A DNA stretch of 64,000 bases from Balaenoptera acutorostrata (GCF_949987535.1 NC_080066.1:95802413-95866412), one strand, 5' to 3'. Positions 45,709 to 57,957 are shown, counted from the first letter of the stretch. The notes: generated by a model not told the origin, from the sequence alone. Numbers and translations: made by a program.

Positions 45709-45799
45709 TGCCACGCGGCTTGTGGGATCTCAGGGATTGAACTCCAGCCACTGCACTGAAAGCACTGAATCCTAACCACTAGACCACCAGGGAACTCCC
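45709..45799 (-). mobile_element. Short CHR-type SINE lacking its tail
   Basis: Body with GGGATTGAACTCCAGCC and head ACCAGGGAACTCCC; no A-rich tail remains. Target-like TGTAT(A/C)TGGCTTTCTTT / TGTATCTGGCTTC on both sides. Confidence 0.8.
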
Positions 45800-46093
45800 A
45801 TGTATCTGGCTTCTTTTTATTCAATATTATTTTGTTGTTATATATTGTGTGTGTCTATGTCTCATTTTCATTGCTATATGGTATCCCATTTTTGGTATAT
45901 ACCACAATTTATCCCATTTTTGTGTATTAGTTTTGCTGCAGTAAACAACCCTTCAATCTCACTGGCTTACAGTAACAAACATTTGTTTCTTGCTCTTGAT
46001 ACTTGTAAACTGTATCAGCTTTGGTTCTTTTCCATGTGTTTTCTCATTCCAGGACACAGAGTAAAGGAGCAAACTCTGGGACATGGCTTTTTT

Positions 46094-46386
46094 TTTTTTT
46101 TTTTTTTTAATTTATTTTTATTTATGGCTGTGTTGGGTCTTCGTTTCTGTGCGAGGGCTTTCTCTAGTTGCGGCGAGTGGGGGCCACTCTTCATCGCGGT
46201 GCGCGGGCCTCTCACTATCGCGGCCTCTCTCGTTGCGGAGCACAGGCTCCAGACGCACAGGCTCAGTAGTTGCGGCTCACAGGCTTAGTTGCTCTGCGGC
46301 ATGTGGGATCCTCCCAGACCAGGGCTCGAACAGGTGTCCCCTGCATTGGCAGGCAGATTCTCAACCACTGCGCCACCAGGGAAGCC
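46094..46386 (-). mobile_element. CHR-type SINE
   Basis: TSD CTGGGACATG(G/A)CTTTTT at 46076 and 46387. Carries GTTGCGGCGAGTGGGGGCC; low divergence. Confidence 0.93.
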
Positions 46387-47284
46387 CTGGGACATGACTT
46401 TTTATGGAAGAGGTAGAAGCAATAGCTCTGACAGAAACTCATGGATATAATATATATTATGTCTACTCTGCCCACAGTCTATTGGCCAAAGCATATGTTA
46501 TGGCCAAATCAAAAGCTAATTAGGTGGTATGTATATACCTCCCCCAGGAGGCATGACAAGTCACATGGTGGGAAAAGATATATAGTTCTTTGAAAAGGAA
46601 ATGTGGTACAATTCATCACCACTATCAATGTTCCCATATTTGGTTGTCACAAACAGTGTTACTATGAGTTTCCTTGTATATGTAGCCTGGTGCAAATGTG
46701 CATGAATTTCTCCAGGAGTGGAACTGCTAGTTATGTGTGTTTTCAACTTTACTAGTCATGCCTACTGTTTTTCAAAATGGTTTTACATACCTACCAACAG
46801 TGTACAAGAGTTCCAAATGTGCCACATCCTTACTGACTCTAGGTAAAAGTTTTTGAATTTTAGGTAACATAATCTGGTAAGTAAATGGTTATAGCTCATT
46901 GTGGTTTTACAGAAAAATCTCTTTTCCATGCTCATTGTGGTTTTAATTTGCATTTCCCTAAATACTAATGAGATTGAACACTGTTATACATACTAATTGA
47001 CTAGGAATTTTTTTGTGCCTGTTCAGATCTTTTGCCCATTTTTCTCCTACTCTGTTGTTTCCTTTTTCGCTTATCAAGGTATCCTTTGATGAATAGGAGT
47101 TTTTAACTTTGATGATGTCCAGTATATCATTGTTTTCTTTCAGTTAGTGCTTTTTTGTCTTAAGAACGTTTTTACTCCAAGTTTCTGAAGATATTTCCAT
47201 TGTTATATCCTTTTGTTTTTGCCACTCGCATTTAGGTCTATAATACACCCGGATTGACTTTTAATTTAATTTAATTTTATTATT

Positions 47285-47655
47285 TTTTTCATAATTTAAG
47301 AATATTTTTATTTATTTTATTTATTTATTTTTGGCTGCTTTGGGTCTTCATTGCTGCGCATGGGCTTTCTCTAGTTGCAGTGAGTGGGGGGCTACTCTTC
47401 CTTGCGGTGCTTGGGCTTCTCACTGTGGTGGCTTCTCTTGTTGCAGAGCACGGGCTCTAGGTGCATGGGCTTCAGTAGCTGTAACATGCAGGCTCAGCAG
47501 TTGTGGCTCGCAGGCTCTAGAGTGCAGGCTCAGTAGTTGTGGCGCACGGGCTTAGTTGCTCCGCGGCACGCGGGATCTTCCCGGACCAGGGCTCGAACCC
47601 GCGTCCCCTGCATCGGCAGGCAGACTCCCAACCACTGCGCCACCAGGGAAGCCCC
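47285..47655 (-). mobile_element. CHR-type SINE, long variant
   Basis: From a (TTTA)n tail to CCACCAGGGAAGCCCC. An (A/C)ATTATTTTT target-like string occurs on both sides, not exact. Confidence 0.9.
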
Positions 47656-47656
47656 A

Positions 47657-48010
47657 CAGCATTATTTTTAATTATGAAAAAATTTAGAAATAGCTTAGGC
47701 ATTATAAGAAGAGTTAAATTAATTATGGTAAATCTACGTGAAGCATCCGTTAAAATGCTTATGAAGAATTTTTAATAATGTGGAAAAATGCTCATACTAT
47801 ATTATGCTTTAGAAAGCAATAATCAGCATTACAAATTAAATTTGTTTTTGAAAATCTATAGTTAAACAAGATGGGAAGAAAATGCACCCGAACACTATCA
47901 GTGGTCATCTCTGCATTGTGGGATTATGGCTGATTTTTTTTTTTTTAACTCTTTATCCAATTTTCAGTAATGAACACATAGTAATACTTTTTGAATTTGA
48001 AAAAGAGCAG
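47657..48010 (+). mobile_element. Very old L1 3' end, sense
   Basis: ATGTGGAAAAATGCTCATAC and TGTGGGATTATGGCTGATTT fit the 3' part of an ancient L1 (L1ME-like). Phrase-level match only. Confidence 0.5.
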
Positions 48011-49898
48011 TGTGTACTGAAAAAAAAAATTCATGTCTCTTGCAGGTAGTGTTAAAACCTGGAAGGAGGTATATAATGTCAAGTATGTGTTCTTTTTTTT
48101 TTTTTTTTTATCCTTATAAAAGACTTCTACAGACAAGTTTATTGACCTAGATGGAACATTTTAGAAAAACATTTTCTAAATGTTTACTGTAATGTATATT
48201 TAAATTTCCAAATGATAGTTAACCCAGGATTTTACAACTAAGCCTAGAATTTTGTTACCAAATGTAATAAAAAGCTTTTAAAACCCTTTAACAATCAATG
48301 GTATAAGTTTCACATTCTCCTGAATATATAAATTTGGTATACTTCACTTCTACTGATAACGTTTGTATTGTTTCTAAGAGACCTTAACTTTTAATTTTCT
48401 GGAACATATTATCGTTAAGTCACAAATAGTCTTTTTTTTTTTGGTGATAAGAATGAATAGCAGGAGCATTTGTTAAACCAAATCTAATATGAAACTGACT
48501 CGTGAGTAAATTTGAATTTTGAAACAGTAAAATAAGGTTTAATATAAAGCAAAATAAATTTTTTATGTTTATGATCTGCCAATTTCCCAGAAAAAGTTTT
48601 GTGGTGACTTTAGTTATATACCAGATATATTCAAATCACCAATGGACAACACATATTTTATTCAGGTGCCATCTGAAAGTTTTAAAAATTTGTTGACATA
48701 ATATCACTGAACTGTCCACTTTAAAATGGTTGAAATGATAAATTTTCTGTTTTGTGTATTTTACCACAATTTTTTTAAAATGTGTTATTTTAAGTATGTA
48801 TTCTTAGTTCCCCATTTCACTACATTCCAAGAAGGAATTCTTAAATCATTGTAGAGTATGTTCCAGAGAGACCTCGGGATTGGAATTGCAGCTGTTCTCT
48901 TCTACACTTAGGATGTTTATGATGGCTGATTTGCTAATGTTTTTCAGGCTGGTAAGTCTCATTTATCTGGGTTGTTAGAACTGAGGTAGTTCTTGAGTGA
49001 GGGTGATATAGTCGGTTTTCTAAAGTGATTTCCCTGAGGAAGAGGGAGAATTGACAACTCCTACTCAGGTATTCTGTCCTTCAGGAGAACTCTGATGTCC
49101 TCCCCCACCACCACCCCAAATTGAGTTAGGAGTGTCACTTAGCTCCCCCATGCTTATCACTATCTTTGCACTCACTGCATTGAGTCATACTGATTGGTTT
49201 TGGGGTCTGTCTTCCTCAAGCTGCAATCTTTAAGCGAGAACCAGGTCTTGCTTAACTTCATAGGCCAGTTGTCTGGTGCATGGTCAATATTTGATATGTT
49301 TGATGAATAAAGGGGGAGCGAATGAATGAATGATGAACAGGTTGTAGGAGATGGCAGGCTGGTACAGTGGAACGGGATTTGATGCTATATCAGAGAGGGG
49401 ATTTGGCAGGTGGTCACACTGGGGAGTTAAGGGAATGTGTATCAGATTTTAGAGGTGAGACTCTCGGATGGACCAAATGACACAAGGGAAAGCATTCCTT
49501 GTGATGACGCCAGCCAAGAGGGAATGACAGGAATTTCTACTGGTGAAAAGATAATTTCTCAAGTCTGTGTTTTTCACAGTCTGTCCCAGCGCTGCCAGCA
49601 TCACAACCACTGTGTGCTGATTTATAATACAGATTTCTGGTCCTCCTGTCAAGCCCTTCCAGTTTTCAGAACTGGGCTTAAGGAATTTGCCTTTGAAAAG
49701 CTCCCCAGGTGGTACCCTAAAGTAAGGGGGCTCTGGAGTAGGTGATTTAGTGCTAGCATCTGAGCCCCTGTAATAATTTGCTCTGTAAAACTGTGTGTGA
49801 AGCCCGAAGCCCCTACCCATACAACAAACACTGTGACTTTACCCTCAGAGATTGCTCCTCAGTGAGTTTAGGATGAATCCTGAGAATATATGTAGTTA
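48011..49898. other. Intergenic DNA with minor repeat traces
   Basis: ACTGAACTGTCCACTTTAAAATGG near 48698 (partly quoted elsewhere as an L1 3' tail) indicates an L1 3' scrap. Overlapping sense and antisense frames at 49437-49820 have no family resemblance and lie in what looks like an old DNA-transposon relic. Confidence 0.35.
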
Positions 49899-49911
49899 AA
49901 AAGTAGGTGTA

Positions 49912-50204
49912 GGGACTTCCCTGGTGGTGCAGTGGTTAAGAATCCACCTGCCAGTGCAGGGGACACGGGTTTGATCCCTGGTCCGGGAAGATCCTACATG
50001 CCACGGAGCAACTAAGCCCATGTGCTACAACCACTGAGCCTGCGCTCTAGAGCCCGTGCTCCACAACAAGAGAAGCCACCGCAATGAGAAGCCCGCGCAT
50101 TGCAACGAAGAGTAGCCCCTGCTTGACACAACTAGAGAAAGCCAGCATGCAGCAACGAAGACCCAACGCAACCAAAAATAAAATAAATAAATAAAAATTA
50201 AAAA
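49912..50204 (+). mobile_element. CHR-type SINE, first of a pair
   Basis: Target AAAGTAGGTGTA before and AAAAAAAGGTGTA after (50206-50216), directly abutting a second SINE head. Confidence 0.9.
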
Positions 50205-50216
50205 AAAAAAAGGTGT

Positions 50217-50337
50217 AGGACTTCCCTGGCAGTCCAGTGGTTAAGACTCTGTGCTTCCACTGCAGAGGCCGCGGGTTTGATCCCTGGTTGGGGAGCTAGG
50301 ATTCCACATGCCGCACAGAGAGGCACACACACAAAAA
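50217..50337 (+). mobile_element. Short CHR-type SINE, second of the pair
   Basis: Begins GGACTTCCCTGGCAGTCCAG at the duplicated target; ends in a CACACACACAAAAAA tail. Confidence 0.88.
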
Positions 50338-51490
50338 AGCAAGTCCAGCAAGCACAGAATGTATTTGGACATACCTAGGTGTCCAGTTTGACTGGGGGTG
50401 AGAATTTTTTTCCCAGCAATTGATGAAAGTATTCTCGGAACCCTCTAATTTGTTATATATTTTGGCCAGTCTGTGATTTATTTACTCTATGCAAAAAATG
50501 TGCTAAGTATTGTGAGAAATTAGACATAGCTTTTACGTTAAAGGCTTTTATAATTGGAAAAATAAGATGTGTGGAAATAATTGTTGTAATAACACAGCTC
50601 TCAGATTCACATGCTGGGACCTTCTAGTAAGGATCTAAGAATGGGGGAGATCAGGATCAAGCAGGGAGTGCTGGGATGAAGCCCCATCATTGAGTCCAAA
50701 GAACATAATTTTGGGATTGGTCTCTGAAGATCCCAAAGTGAGGGGTCAGGACATGGTTGCAGGATTTCTTATCAGTGCAGATACTGGCCAACAAGTAGAA
50801 AAGAGAGAATCATATGAGTCAGTGTAAGCAATACTGCAAGAAATGATAGTTTGAAACTGTGTAAGGGGTCAGAGCTTTGGCTGAGAAATATGCTCCAGGG
50901 GCAGGCTGCAACCCTGGCAGGAAACTGGAGTGAGAACCAGGGACCTAGGCCAGAAGTCTTTGTCTAGACTGCACATTGGAGGGGTAAACAGGAAGACTCA
51001 ATTCATTGTTCCTGCAGACATCCAAGACTGTTCACACAAGGCCTAGGGCAGAAGACACATCCCCATTAGAGGACAAGGAACAGAAATTGTGCCAGGCAAG
51101 GTCCTCATTAGTTTGGGGCTGGTGGGGCAAAGTCTGCAAGTAGCAGGCTCTCAGTGCCTACAAATGTCTGGGACGAGCTGGAACAAGCAGGAAGCAGTTC
51201 ATGTAAGAATGGGACTTTTGCATAAGAGAGGTATAGATCCAATTTGACTGGAGTTAACAAGAGAGTAGGGGGAATCAAAAAGAGTTTCACGGAGGAGTGA
51301 GAATTTGAAAAGAGCTTGAGAAATCAATGCTAAGTTTGAAAAATGAAACTTACTGGTCTGAGTTAACAAGGTCACATCTGGAGCCCTTCTTATGATTAAA
51401 ATTATGTAGCAATTCATCAAAATTGTGGCCTAGTGACAGAGTTAAATTATTTTCATTATTTGTATGCAATTGAATCCTAGAATTTTTCAA
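50338..51490. other. Intergenic DNA with no recognised gene
   Basis: Mixed composition. ATGCAAAAAATGTGCTAAGT near 50490 could be an ancient L2-like scrap. Nothing else supported. Confidence 0.4.
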
Positions 51491-51496
51491 AAATCT

Positions 51497-52055
51497 GAAA
51501 CTGAGCAGGACCCCATGGGGCCCTCCTGGGTATAAATCCTCTCTGTGTTCCCGATTTCTTGTTTGTAGGAAATAGGCTTCAGCCCCCTAGACTTTCCCTG
51601 AGTTCCAAAGGGCAGATTCAAACAATTGCTAATCATGGAAGTGAAGGGATGCAGAAACAAAGGAGGAGCAGTCAAGAAACAATAGTACATGATGGGGCAA
51701 GGTCGTGGTTCCTCCCAAACGAATATACCTAACAATATCTTTGAGTTCTGCAGCAACTAAGGCCCCCACCCGGGTGGAGGATGGTAACTTCAGGCTGAGC
51801 ACAAGATTCCTGGAACACCACCTTGTTACCTTACCACTAACCAATCAGAAGAAAGTCACACACACCCTGCAGCCCTCACCTCAAATTTTACTTATAAAAA
51901 TTCCTCCCTGAAAACCACTGGAGGCGTTTAGGATTTTTGGGCCTGAGCCAACCATTCTCCTTGCTTGGCCTTGCAATAAACTTTTCTCTGCTCCAAACTC
52001 AGTTTGAACAGTTTGTTTGGCCTCACTGTGTGACACAAACTTCTGTTTGGTAACA
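51497..52055 (+). mobile_element. Class I ERV LTR (type ending GGTAACA)
   Basis: LTR-like layout: TTATAAAAATTCCTCCC (TATA region, 51891), GCAATAAACTTTTCTCTGC (poly(A) signal, 51974), and terminus CTTCTGTTTGGTAACA. The 3' end is clear; the 5' end and TSD are uncertain. No internal region attached. Confidence 0.6.
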
Positions 52056-52104
52056 ATTTCTGAATATATACTGTTTTATTCCAGTGACTTTTTTTTCCTG
52101 GTAT

Positions 52105-52654
52105 AGAGACAGGAAGGAAGGGGGCAGGACACAACAGTTAAAAGAATGACACAGCTGCTGAGAATATGACAAAAACTGGTTAGAACCAACTAGGCCCAAG
52201 ATGGTAGAAGATTTGACTTCCGGTAGACCTTGAGACTTATTATACGTTCATTGTAATATATTAGCATGCTAAATGACTCACCCACAGGTGCCATGACAGT
52301 TCCAAGGCTGACCATAAAAGGCCAAAAAGTGGGCTGTGGCCCAATTGCTGGAAATCCCTGCCCATTCCCCAAAATACTTAAAATAATCCTCCCACTCCTT
52401 ACTGTATGAAATTACCCAGCTCATAAAAACTAACAACCCCATACCCCAGGGCCCGCTCTCACCTTCTGAGAGGGACCACATTCTGCCTATGGAATGTGTA
52501 TCTCTCTAAATAAACTTGCTTTCACTTTACTCTGGCTCGCTCTTGAATTCTTTCCTACCTGAAGTCAAGCACACCCTCACTTGGTGGCCCATCCCAGGAA
52601 CTCACCTGAGACCTGGGAAATGACCATTCTCTCGCTCCCCCTTCTCCTGTAATA
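52105..52654 (+). mobile_element. Solo class I ERV LTR, same family as 60453-60983
   Basis: About 550 bases starting (T/A)GAGACAGGAAGGAAGGG, with 4-bp TSD GTAT at 52101-52104 and 52655-52658. TCTCTAAATAAACTTGC carries the poly(A) signal. It shares long stretches with 60453-60983, including GGCCAAAAAGTGGGC(T/A)GTGG. Confidence 0.78.
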
Positions 52655-52738
52655 GTATCTTACTATAAAAATATCAAACATACACAAAAGTTATTTTACA
52701 ACGAATACTACATCAACCACCTAGATTCTACAACTGCC

Positions 52739-52740
<2 letters not shown>

Positions 52741-52789
<49 letters not shown>

Positions 52790-53046
52790 TTTATATATAT
52801 ATATTTTATTTATATATATATATTTTTAAAATTTATATATATATAAATATATATATATATTTTTAATTAATTTATTTATTTATCCTCTCTGTGTTCTGAT
52901 TTCTTGTTTGTAGGAAATAGGCTTCAGCCCCCTAGACTTTCCATGAGTTCCAAAGGGCAGATTCAAACAATTGCTAATCATGGAAGTGATTATATATATA
53001 TATTTTTAAATATATATATATTTTAAATTTATTTAAATTTATATTT
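52741..53046. repeat. TA-rich microsatellite holding a copied LTR segment
   Basis: (TA)n from 52743, followed by imperfect TATAT/TTTAAA tracts to 53046, broken at 52882-52989 by a non-repetitive block copied from 51536-51644. The tract is probably the expanded A/T tail of the SINE whose head ends at 54028. Confidence 0.9.
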
Positions 53047-53370
53047 ATATATTTTAAATTTATTTATTTATTTTTGGCCATGTTGTGTCTTTGTTGCTGT
53101 GCGCGGGCTTTCTCTAGTTGCGGCGAGCAGGGGCTACTCTTCGTTGCGGTGCGCGGGCTTCTCATTGCGGTGGCTTCTTTTGTTGCGGAGCACGGGCTGT
53201 AGGCACATGGGCTTCAGTAGTTGTGGCATATGCGCTCAGTAGTTGTGGCTCGCGGCTCTAGAGTGCAGGCTCAGTAATTGTGGCGCATGGACTTAGTTGC
53301 TCCACGGCATGTGAGATCTTCCCGGACCAGGGCTCAAACCCGTGTCCCCTTCATTGGCAGGCGAATTCTT
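53047..53370 (-). mobile_element. CHR-type SINE, head-truncated
   Basis: Lacks the last 25 or so bases of the head (stops after GGCAGGCGAATTCTT), then runs into T/A-rich sequence. Confidence 0.88.
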
Positions 53371-53394
53371 CTTTTTTTTAAAAAATAAATTTAT

Positions 53395-53705
53395 GGGCTT
53401 CCCTGGTGGTGCAGTGGTTGAGAGTCTGCCTGCCAATGCAGGGGACACGGGTTCGAGCCCTGGTCTGGGAAGATCCCACATGCCGCGGAGCAATTAAGCC
53501 CGTGAGCCACAATTACTGAGCCTGTGCGTCTGGAGCCTGTGCTCCGCAACAAGAGAGGCCGCGATGGCGAGAGGCCCGCGCACCGCAATGAAGAGTGGCC
53601 CCCGCTCGCCGCAACTAAAGAAAGCCCTCGCACAGAAACGAAGACCCAACACAGCCAAAAATAAATAAATAAATTAAATTAAAAAAAAAAAAAAAAGAGC
53701 AAAAA
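53395..53705 (+). mobile_element. CHR-type SINE, young variant, opposite to its neighbours
   Basis: Perfect 15-bp TSD AAAAAATAAATTTAT at 53380-53394 and 53706-53720. It inserted into the A/T-rich tail of the minus-strand SINE that follows. Confidence 0.94.
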
Positions 53706-53720
53706 AAAAAATAAATTTAT

Positions 53721-54028
53721 TATTTATTTATTTATTTATTTTTGGCTGCATTGGGTCGTCATTGCTGCACACGGGCTTTCTCTAGTTGCAGCCAGTGGGG
53801 GCTACTCTTCGTTGTGGAGCACTGGCTTCTCACTGCGGTGGCTTCTCTTGTTGCGGAGCACGGGCTCTAGGTGTGTGGGCTTCAGTAGTTGTGGCATGCA
53901 GGCTCAGTGGTTGTGGCTCGCAGGCTTAGTTGCTTCGCGGCATGTGGGATCTTCCCGGACCAGGGCTCAAACCTGTGTCCCCTGCATTAGCAGGCGGATT
54001 CTTAACCACTGCACCACCAGGGAAGCCC
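53721..54028 (-). mobile_element. CHR-type SINE whose tail hosts the TA-repeat complex
   Basis: Head ends at 54028, then GCCACTTTATAT. The matching target GCCACCTTATAT sits 1.3 kb away at 52736-52747, so everything between grew within this SINE's insertion. Confidence 0.88.
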
Positions 54029-54410
54029 GCCACTTTATATTTTGATGGTTTTCAGAGTAAGTTAAAGACAACAGAACACTTCACCCCAAACACTTGAACA
54101 TACATAATATTAAGCAGTGTTCAGCATTTGGTTATTTATTTATTTTTAGGTAAAATTTACATACCATGAAATGTGCAATCATAAATGTACCATTTGATGA
54201 GTTACAGCAAATATTCACAACTATGCAACCAAAATCCTCTATCAAGATTCAGAAGATCCAGAGCATTAGTCCAGAAGGTTCCTTCATACCCCTTCTCAGA
54301 AACATTGCCTCCACCTTTCAGAAGCAACCTCTGTTCTGTTTTTTCCATCATAGATCAGTTTTGCCTATCCTAGAACTTCATGGAAACATATTATACAACA
54401 CGCGCTCTTT
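54029..54410 (-). mobile_element. Old L1 3'UTR fragment, antisense
   Basis: ATTTACATACCATGAAATGT and TTTTGCCTATCCTAGAACTT are antisense L1 3'UTR text; the piece at 52659-52735 is its other side. A frame of 108 codons here is noncoding. Confidence 0.6.
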
Positions 54411-54771
54411 TTTTTTTTTAATGAATTTATTTTATTTATTTATTTATTTTGGCCGCGTTGGGTCTTCGTTGCTACACACAGGCTTTCTCTAGTTGCGGTG
54501 AGTGGGGGCTACTCGTTGTTGTGGTGCACGGACTTCTCACTCTGGTGGCTTCTCTTGTTGCTGAGTACGGGCTCTAGGCATGTGGGCTTCAGTAGTTGTG
54601 GCATGCAGGCTCAGTAGTTGTGGCTCACGAGCTCTAGAGCGCAGGCTTGGAAGTTGTGGCACATGGGCTTAGTTGCTCCGCGGCACGTGGGATCTTCCCA
54701 GACCAGGGCTCGGACCTGTGTTCCCTGCACTGGCAGGCAGATTCTTAACCACTGTGCCACCAGGAAAGCCC
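54411..54771 (-). mobile_element. CHR-type SINE
   Basis: Long variant from a (TTTA)n tail to CCACCAGGAAAGCCC. No matching TSD found, so one flank may be rearranged. Confidence 0.9.
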
Positions 54772-55500
54772 TAAATCTATTTTAGTTGGCCTTCTCTGAC
54801 ACCACTCCAGCAAGGGAACGTAGGGGGTGCCATCTTGTTACCGCCAGGTGGAGGTAGAAATCCAGGTTCCTCACTTGGTTTCCATTGATATTAAATGAAG
54901 GGGCTCATCATTACTGCTGATTGGGGGGTTGGAGTTCCAGATCTTCTCATGGTCTCCACTGATGCCTTGGGGTAGTGATCCTTGTTATTCCCAGATGGGG
55001 ATGAAAGTCTTGGCTCCCCACTTGGCTTTCTCTGATGTCACCCTACAGGGTTGTTGAGGCACCTTGTTACAGGTTGCAAGGGTGGAAGTCTAGACTCCCC
55101 GCAGCCTTTGTTGGCAAGAATATAGGCCGGGCCACAGTTTTCTTCTGTGGTATTTGGCTGGAGTTAAATGGTTACTGCTTGAAAATTTTCAGTCTTGCTA
55201 GATGGCCCCTTTCCTGGTCCTTTAGCTAAGAAGCAGGCTTTTGTTGGGGCTTTCTTATCTGCACCCATTGGTTTCACGGTTGCCAGCTTCTTCAGATCCA
55301 AGTCTGATCCATGAGACAAAAAGAAAATCCAGGGAACTTGCCAACATGTCATTCCTTGGGTCCTGAGGTTCTCTCCACGTTTTAGAGTCTTGTGTTTGTT
55401 TTCTATATAGTGTTTAGGGGTTTTGGTTGTAATTAGTACAAGGAATAGGGAAATTTATCTATTCCACCTTTCTGGGAATCCAGTTATTTTGTGAATTAAT
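54772..55500. repeat. L1 UTR-like region with degenerate tandem units
   Basis: Repeated phrase GGTAGAAATCCAGGTTCCTC / GATGAAAGTCTTGGCTCCCC / GGTGGAAGTCTAGACTCCCC, at irregular 60-100 base spacing, typical of some old L1 untranslated regions. Orientation unclear; family not verified. Confidence 0.45.
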
Positions 55501-55844
55501 GTTTCTCTATCTGAGTTTCTCTGATATTCTCTCGTGATTAGATTTGGGTTACACTAATTTAGCCACAGTTCCACAGAAGTGCATCACAGCAGAAGGCACA
55601 TGCGGTCAATTAACATCGTTACCAGTGATACTAACTTTGTTAGCTTTGATCGGTTGGTTAAGGTGATGTTTGCCAGGCTTCTCCACTATGACATTACTTT
55701 TTTACTTTTTATAGTTAATTAGTATTTTGTAGGGAGATATTTTGAGACTGTGTAAATATCTTCTTACTCTTCAAACTTTCACCAGCCAGTCTGAAAAACA
55801 TACATTGATGACACTTGCCTGAATCAATTATTATGATGGGTTTT

Positions 55845-56070
55845 TAAAAAATGTTTATTGAAAAATAGGTGATTTAAAATGTGTTAGTTTCAGGTATACA
55901 GTAAAGTGATTCAGTTATACATATATATAAATATAAACACACATATATATTCTTTTTTACATTCTCTTCCATTATAGGTTATTATAGATATTGAGTATAG
56001 TTCCCTGTGCTATACAGTAGGTCCTCGTTGGTTATCTATTTTATATAGTAGTGTGTAATGACAGGTTTCA
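55845..56070 (-). mobile_element. L1 3'UTR fragment, antisense
   Basis: TGTGTTAGTTTCAGGTATAC, TATACAGTAGGTCCTCGTTG and similar phrases are antisense of the artiodactyl-type L1 3'UTR. 55500-55845 is unassigned. Confidence 0.7.
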
Positions 56071-56334
56071 AATGATGATTTTCCAATTCTATCATTCCTT
56101 CCTCACTTATTAATTTACATTTAACTAAAGAAGAGCTTTCCCTTCTCCACCATTCATTCACTTATTCCCTCATTTATCTATATATACATTTATATCAGCT
56201 TATTTATTCTTATATTGTAAATAATAATCTCTCACTATTATTATTTATTTTGATGCTCAAATTGTCCCATATTTGACCAGTGGGATCCCCCCTTTAGTTA
56301 CCTCCTGTCTCTCTGCGACGTATCTTTCTTCAAA

Positions 56335-57661
56335 GACAACATGATTGTCTATGTAGAAAATCCCAAAGGATCTACCAAAAAGCTACTAGAACTATAAGTG
56401 AATATTACAATGTTGTAGGACACAAGATTTATATATAAAAATCAATCATATTTCTATATAATAGCAATAAGCAACTGGAAATTAAAATGTTAAAAATACC
56501 ATTTACAATAGCAAAAAAATCACAGAATACTTAGGGATAAAACTAAGAAAATATATACAAGATTGGTATTTTGAAACTACATTGATGACAGAAATTAAAG
56601 AAGACTTAAATAAATGGAGAGACATACTTTATTTATGTATTGGAAGAGTCAATATTGTTAAGCTGTTAATTCTTCCCAAATTTATCTATGGATTCAACAT
56701 AAACCCTATCAAAATCCCAGGAGCCTTTTGGGATAGAAATTGGTAAGCTGACTCTAAGATTTAATATGAAAAAACAAAGAATCCAGAATATTGTGGAAAC
56801 AATTGGAAATCCATATGCTAAAAAATAAACCTTGACCCTTGCCTTGCAACAGATCAAAACAAACAAACGAACAATCTGATATTAAAAATGGGCAGAGGAG
56901 CTGAATAGACATTTTTCCAAAGAAAACATACAAATTATCAATAGGTTCATGAAAAGGTGCTCAACATCACTAATTAGCAGGAAAATACAAATCAAAACCA
57001 CAGCGAGAGGCTTCCCTGGTGGCGCAGTAGTTAAGAATCCACCTGCCAACGCAGGGAACACGGGTTCGAGCCCTGGCCCGGGAAGATCCCACATGCCGCG
57101 GAACAACTAAGCCTGTGCGCCACAACTACTGAGCCTGCGCTCTAGAGGTCACGTGCCACAACTGCTGACCCCGCATGCCACAACTACTGAAGCCCGCGCA
57201 CCTAGAGCCCGTGCTTCGCAACAAGAGAAGCCACCGCAAAGAGAAGCCCGCGCACCGCAACGAAGAGCAGCCCCCGCTCGCCGCAACCAGAGAAAGCCCG
57301 TGCACAGTAACGGAGACCCAACGCAGCCAAAAATAAAAATAAATAATAAAATTTAAAAATTAAAAAAAAAAACCACAGTGAGATATCATCTTACACGTTA
57401 GAATGATTATTATAAAAAAGACAAGAGCTAACAAGTGCTGGTAAGGGTGTGGAGGAAAGGGAATATTTGTGCACTGCTGGTGGGATCAGAAATTGGTACT
57501 GCCACTATGGAGGGGCTTCAAAAAATTAAAAATAGAACTATATTATCAGTAATCCCACTTCTGGGTTTATTCCCAAGGGAAATGAAAATGGGATCTTGAA
57601 GAGACATGCATTCCCATGTTCAGTGGCATTATTCATAATAGCCAAGATATGGAAACAACCT
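56335..57661 (+). mobile_element. Old L1 ORF2 fragment, sense
   Basis: ORF2 mid to C-terminal region (CTTCCCAAATTTATCTATGG; TGCTCAACATCACTAATTAG; GATATGGAAACAACC), many stops. It breaks off at 57661 where the text that should follow is replaced by ERV-flanking sequence. Confidence 0.78.
57009..57369 (+). mobile_element. CHR-type SINE
   Basis: TSD AAACCACAG(C/T)GAGA at 56995-57008 and 57370-57383. Confidence 0.93.
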
Positions 57662-57824
57662 GTCCGTTTGATATTTCCTCTTAGTTAGCTTAGTAGTCAG
57701 CTTACGAGTAGACAGAGAAAACTTTAAATGCCTTGAAACCTATAATCCAGACCTTTCCAAAGGGCTGTGTGTGTGTTTTGAGGTATACCTCCAATGGTCC
57801 AGCTTGCTCTTCTGGCTTACATAC

Positions 57825-57957
57825 TGTCACCGGCAAAGCCCGTTAACAATTTCCAGGAAATAAAAATAGCATCTGGGTAATAAAATAAAACTAACTTTTT
57901 TTTCCTTTGTGCTTAGTCTAGTTTCACTTGCTCATCGTGTGCCATGTGCAGAGGCCT
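57825..57957 (+). repeat. 5' LTR fragment of the ERV
   Basis: Matches the start of the 3' LTR (61695-61827) down to TGCAGAGGC, after which the two copies diverge completely; the rest of the 5' LTR is missing or replaced. 57662-57824 is unassigned. Confidence 0.65.

Larger units (their letters stand above)
45035..47260 (-). mobile_element. Old L1 (L1M-type) 3' half, antisense, with insertions
   Basis: GTTTTTGAACTTTATATACA, TCATTGTGGTTTTAATTTGC and CTTTTGCCCATTTTTCTCCT are antisense L1. About 45925-46490 looks like a separate ancient repeat inserted in it (GTATTAGTTTTGCTGCAGTA ... TATTGGCCAAAGCATATG). Three SINEs interrupt it. Confidence 0.72.

Noticed and set aside
49437..49831. Sense and antisense frames of 102 and 123 codons
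   Set aside because: Mutually overlapping, no recognised domain, in apparent old repeat DNA.
52743..52784. TA tract as a promoter or origin
   Set aside because: No associated gene or initiator; best explained as a microsatellite grown from a SINE tail.
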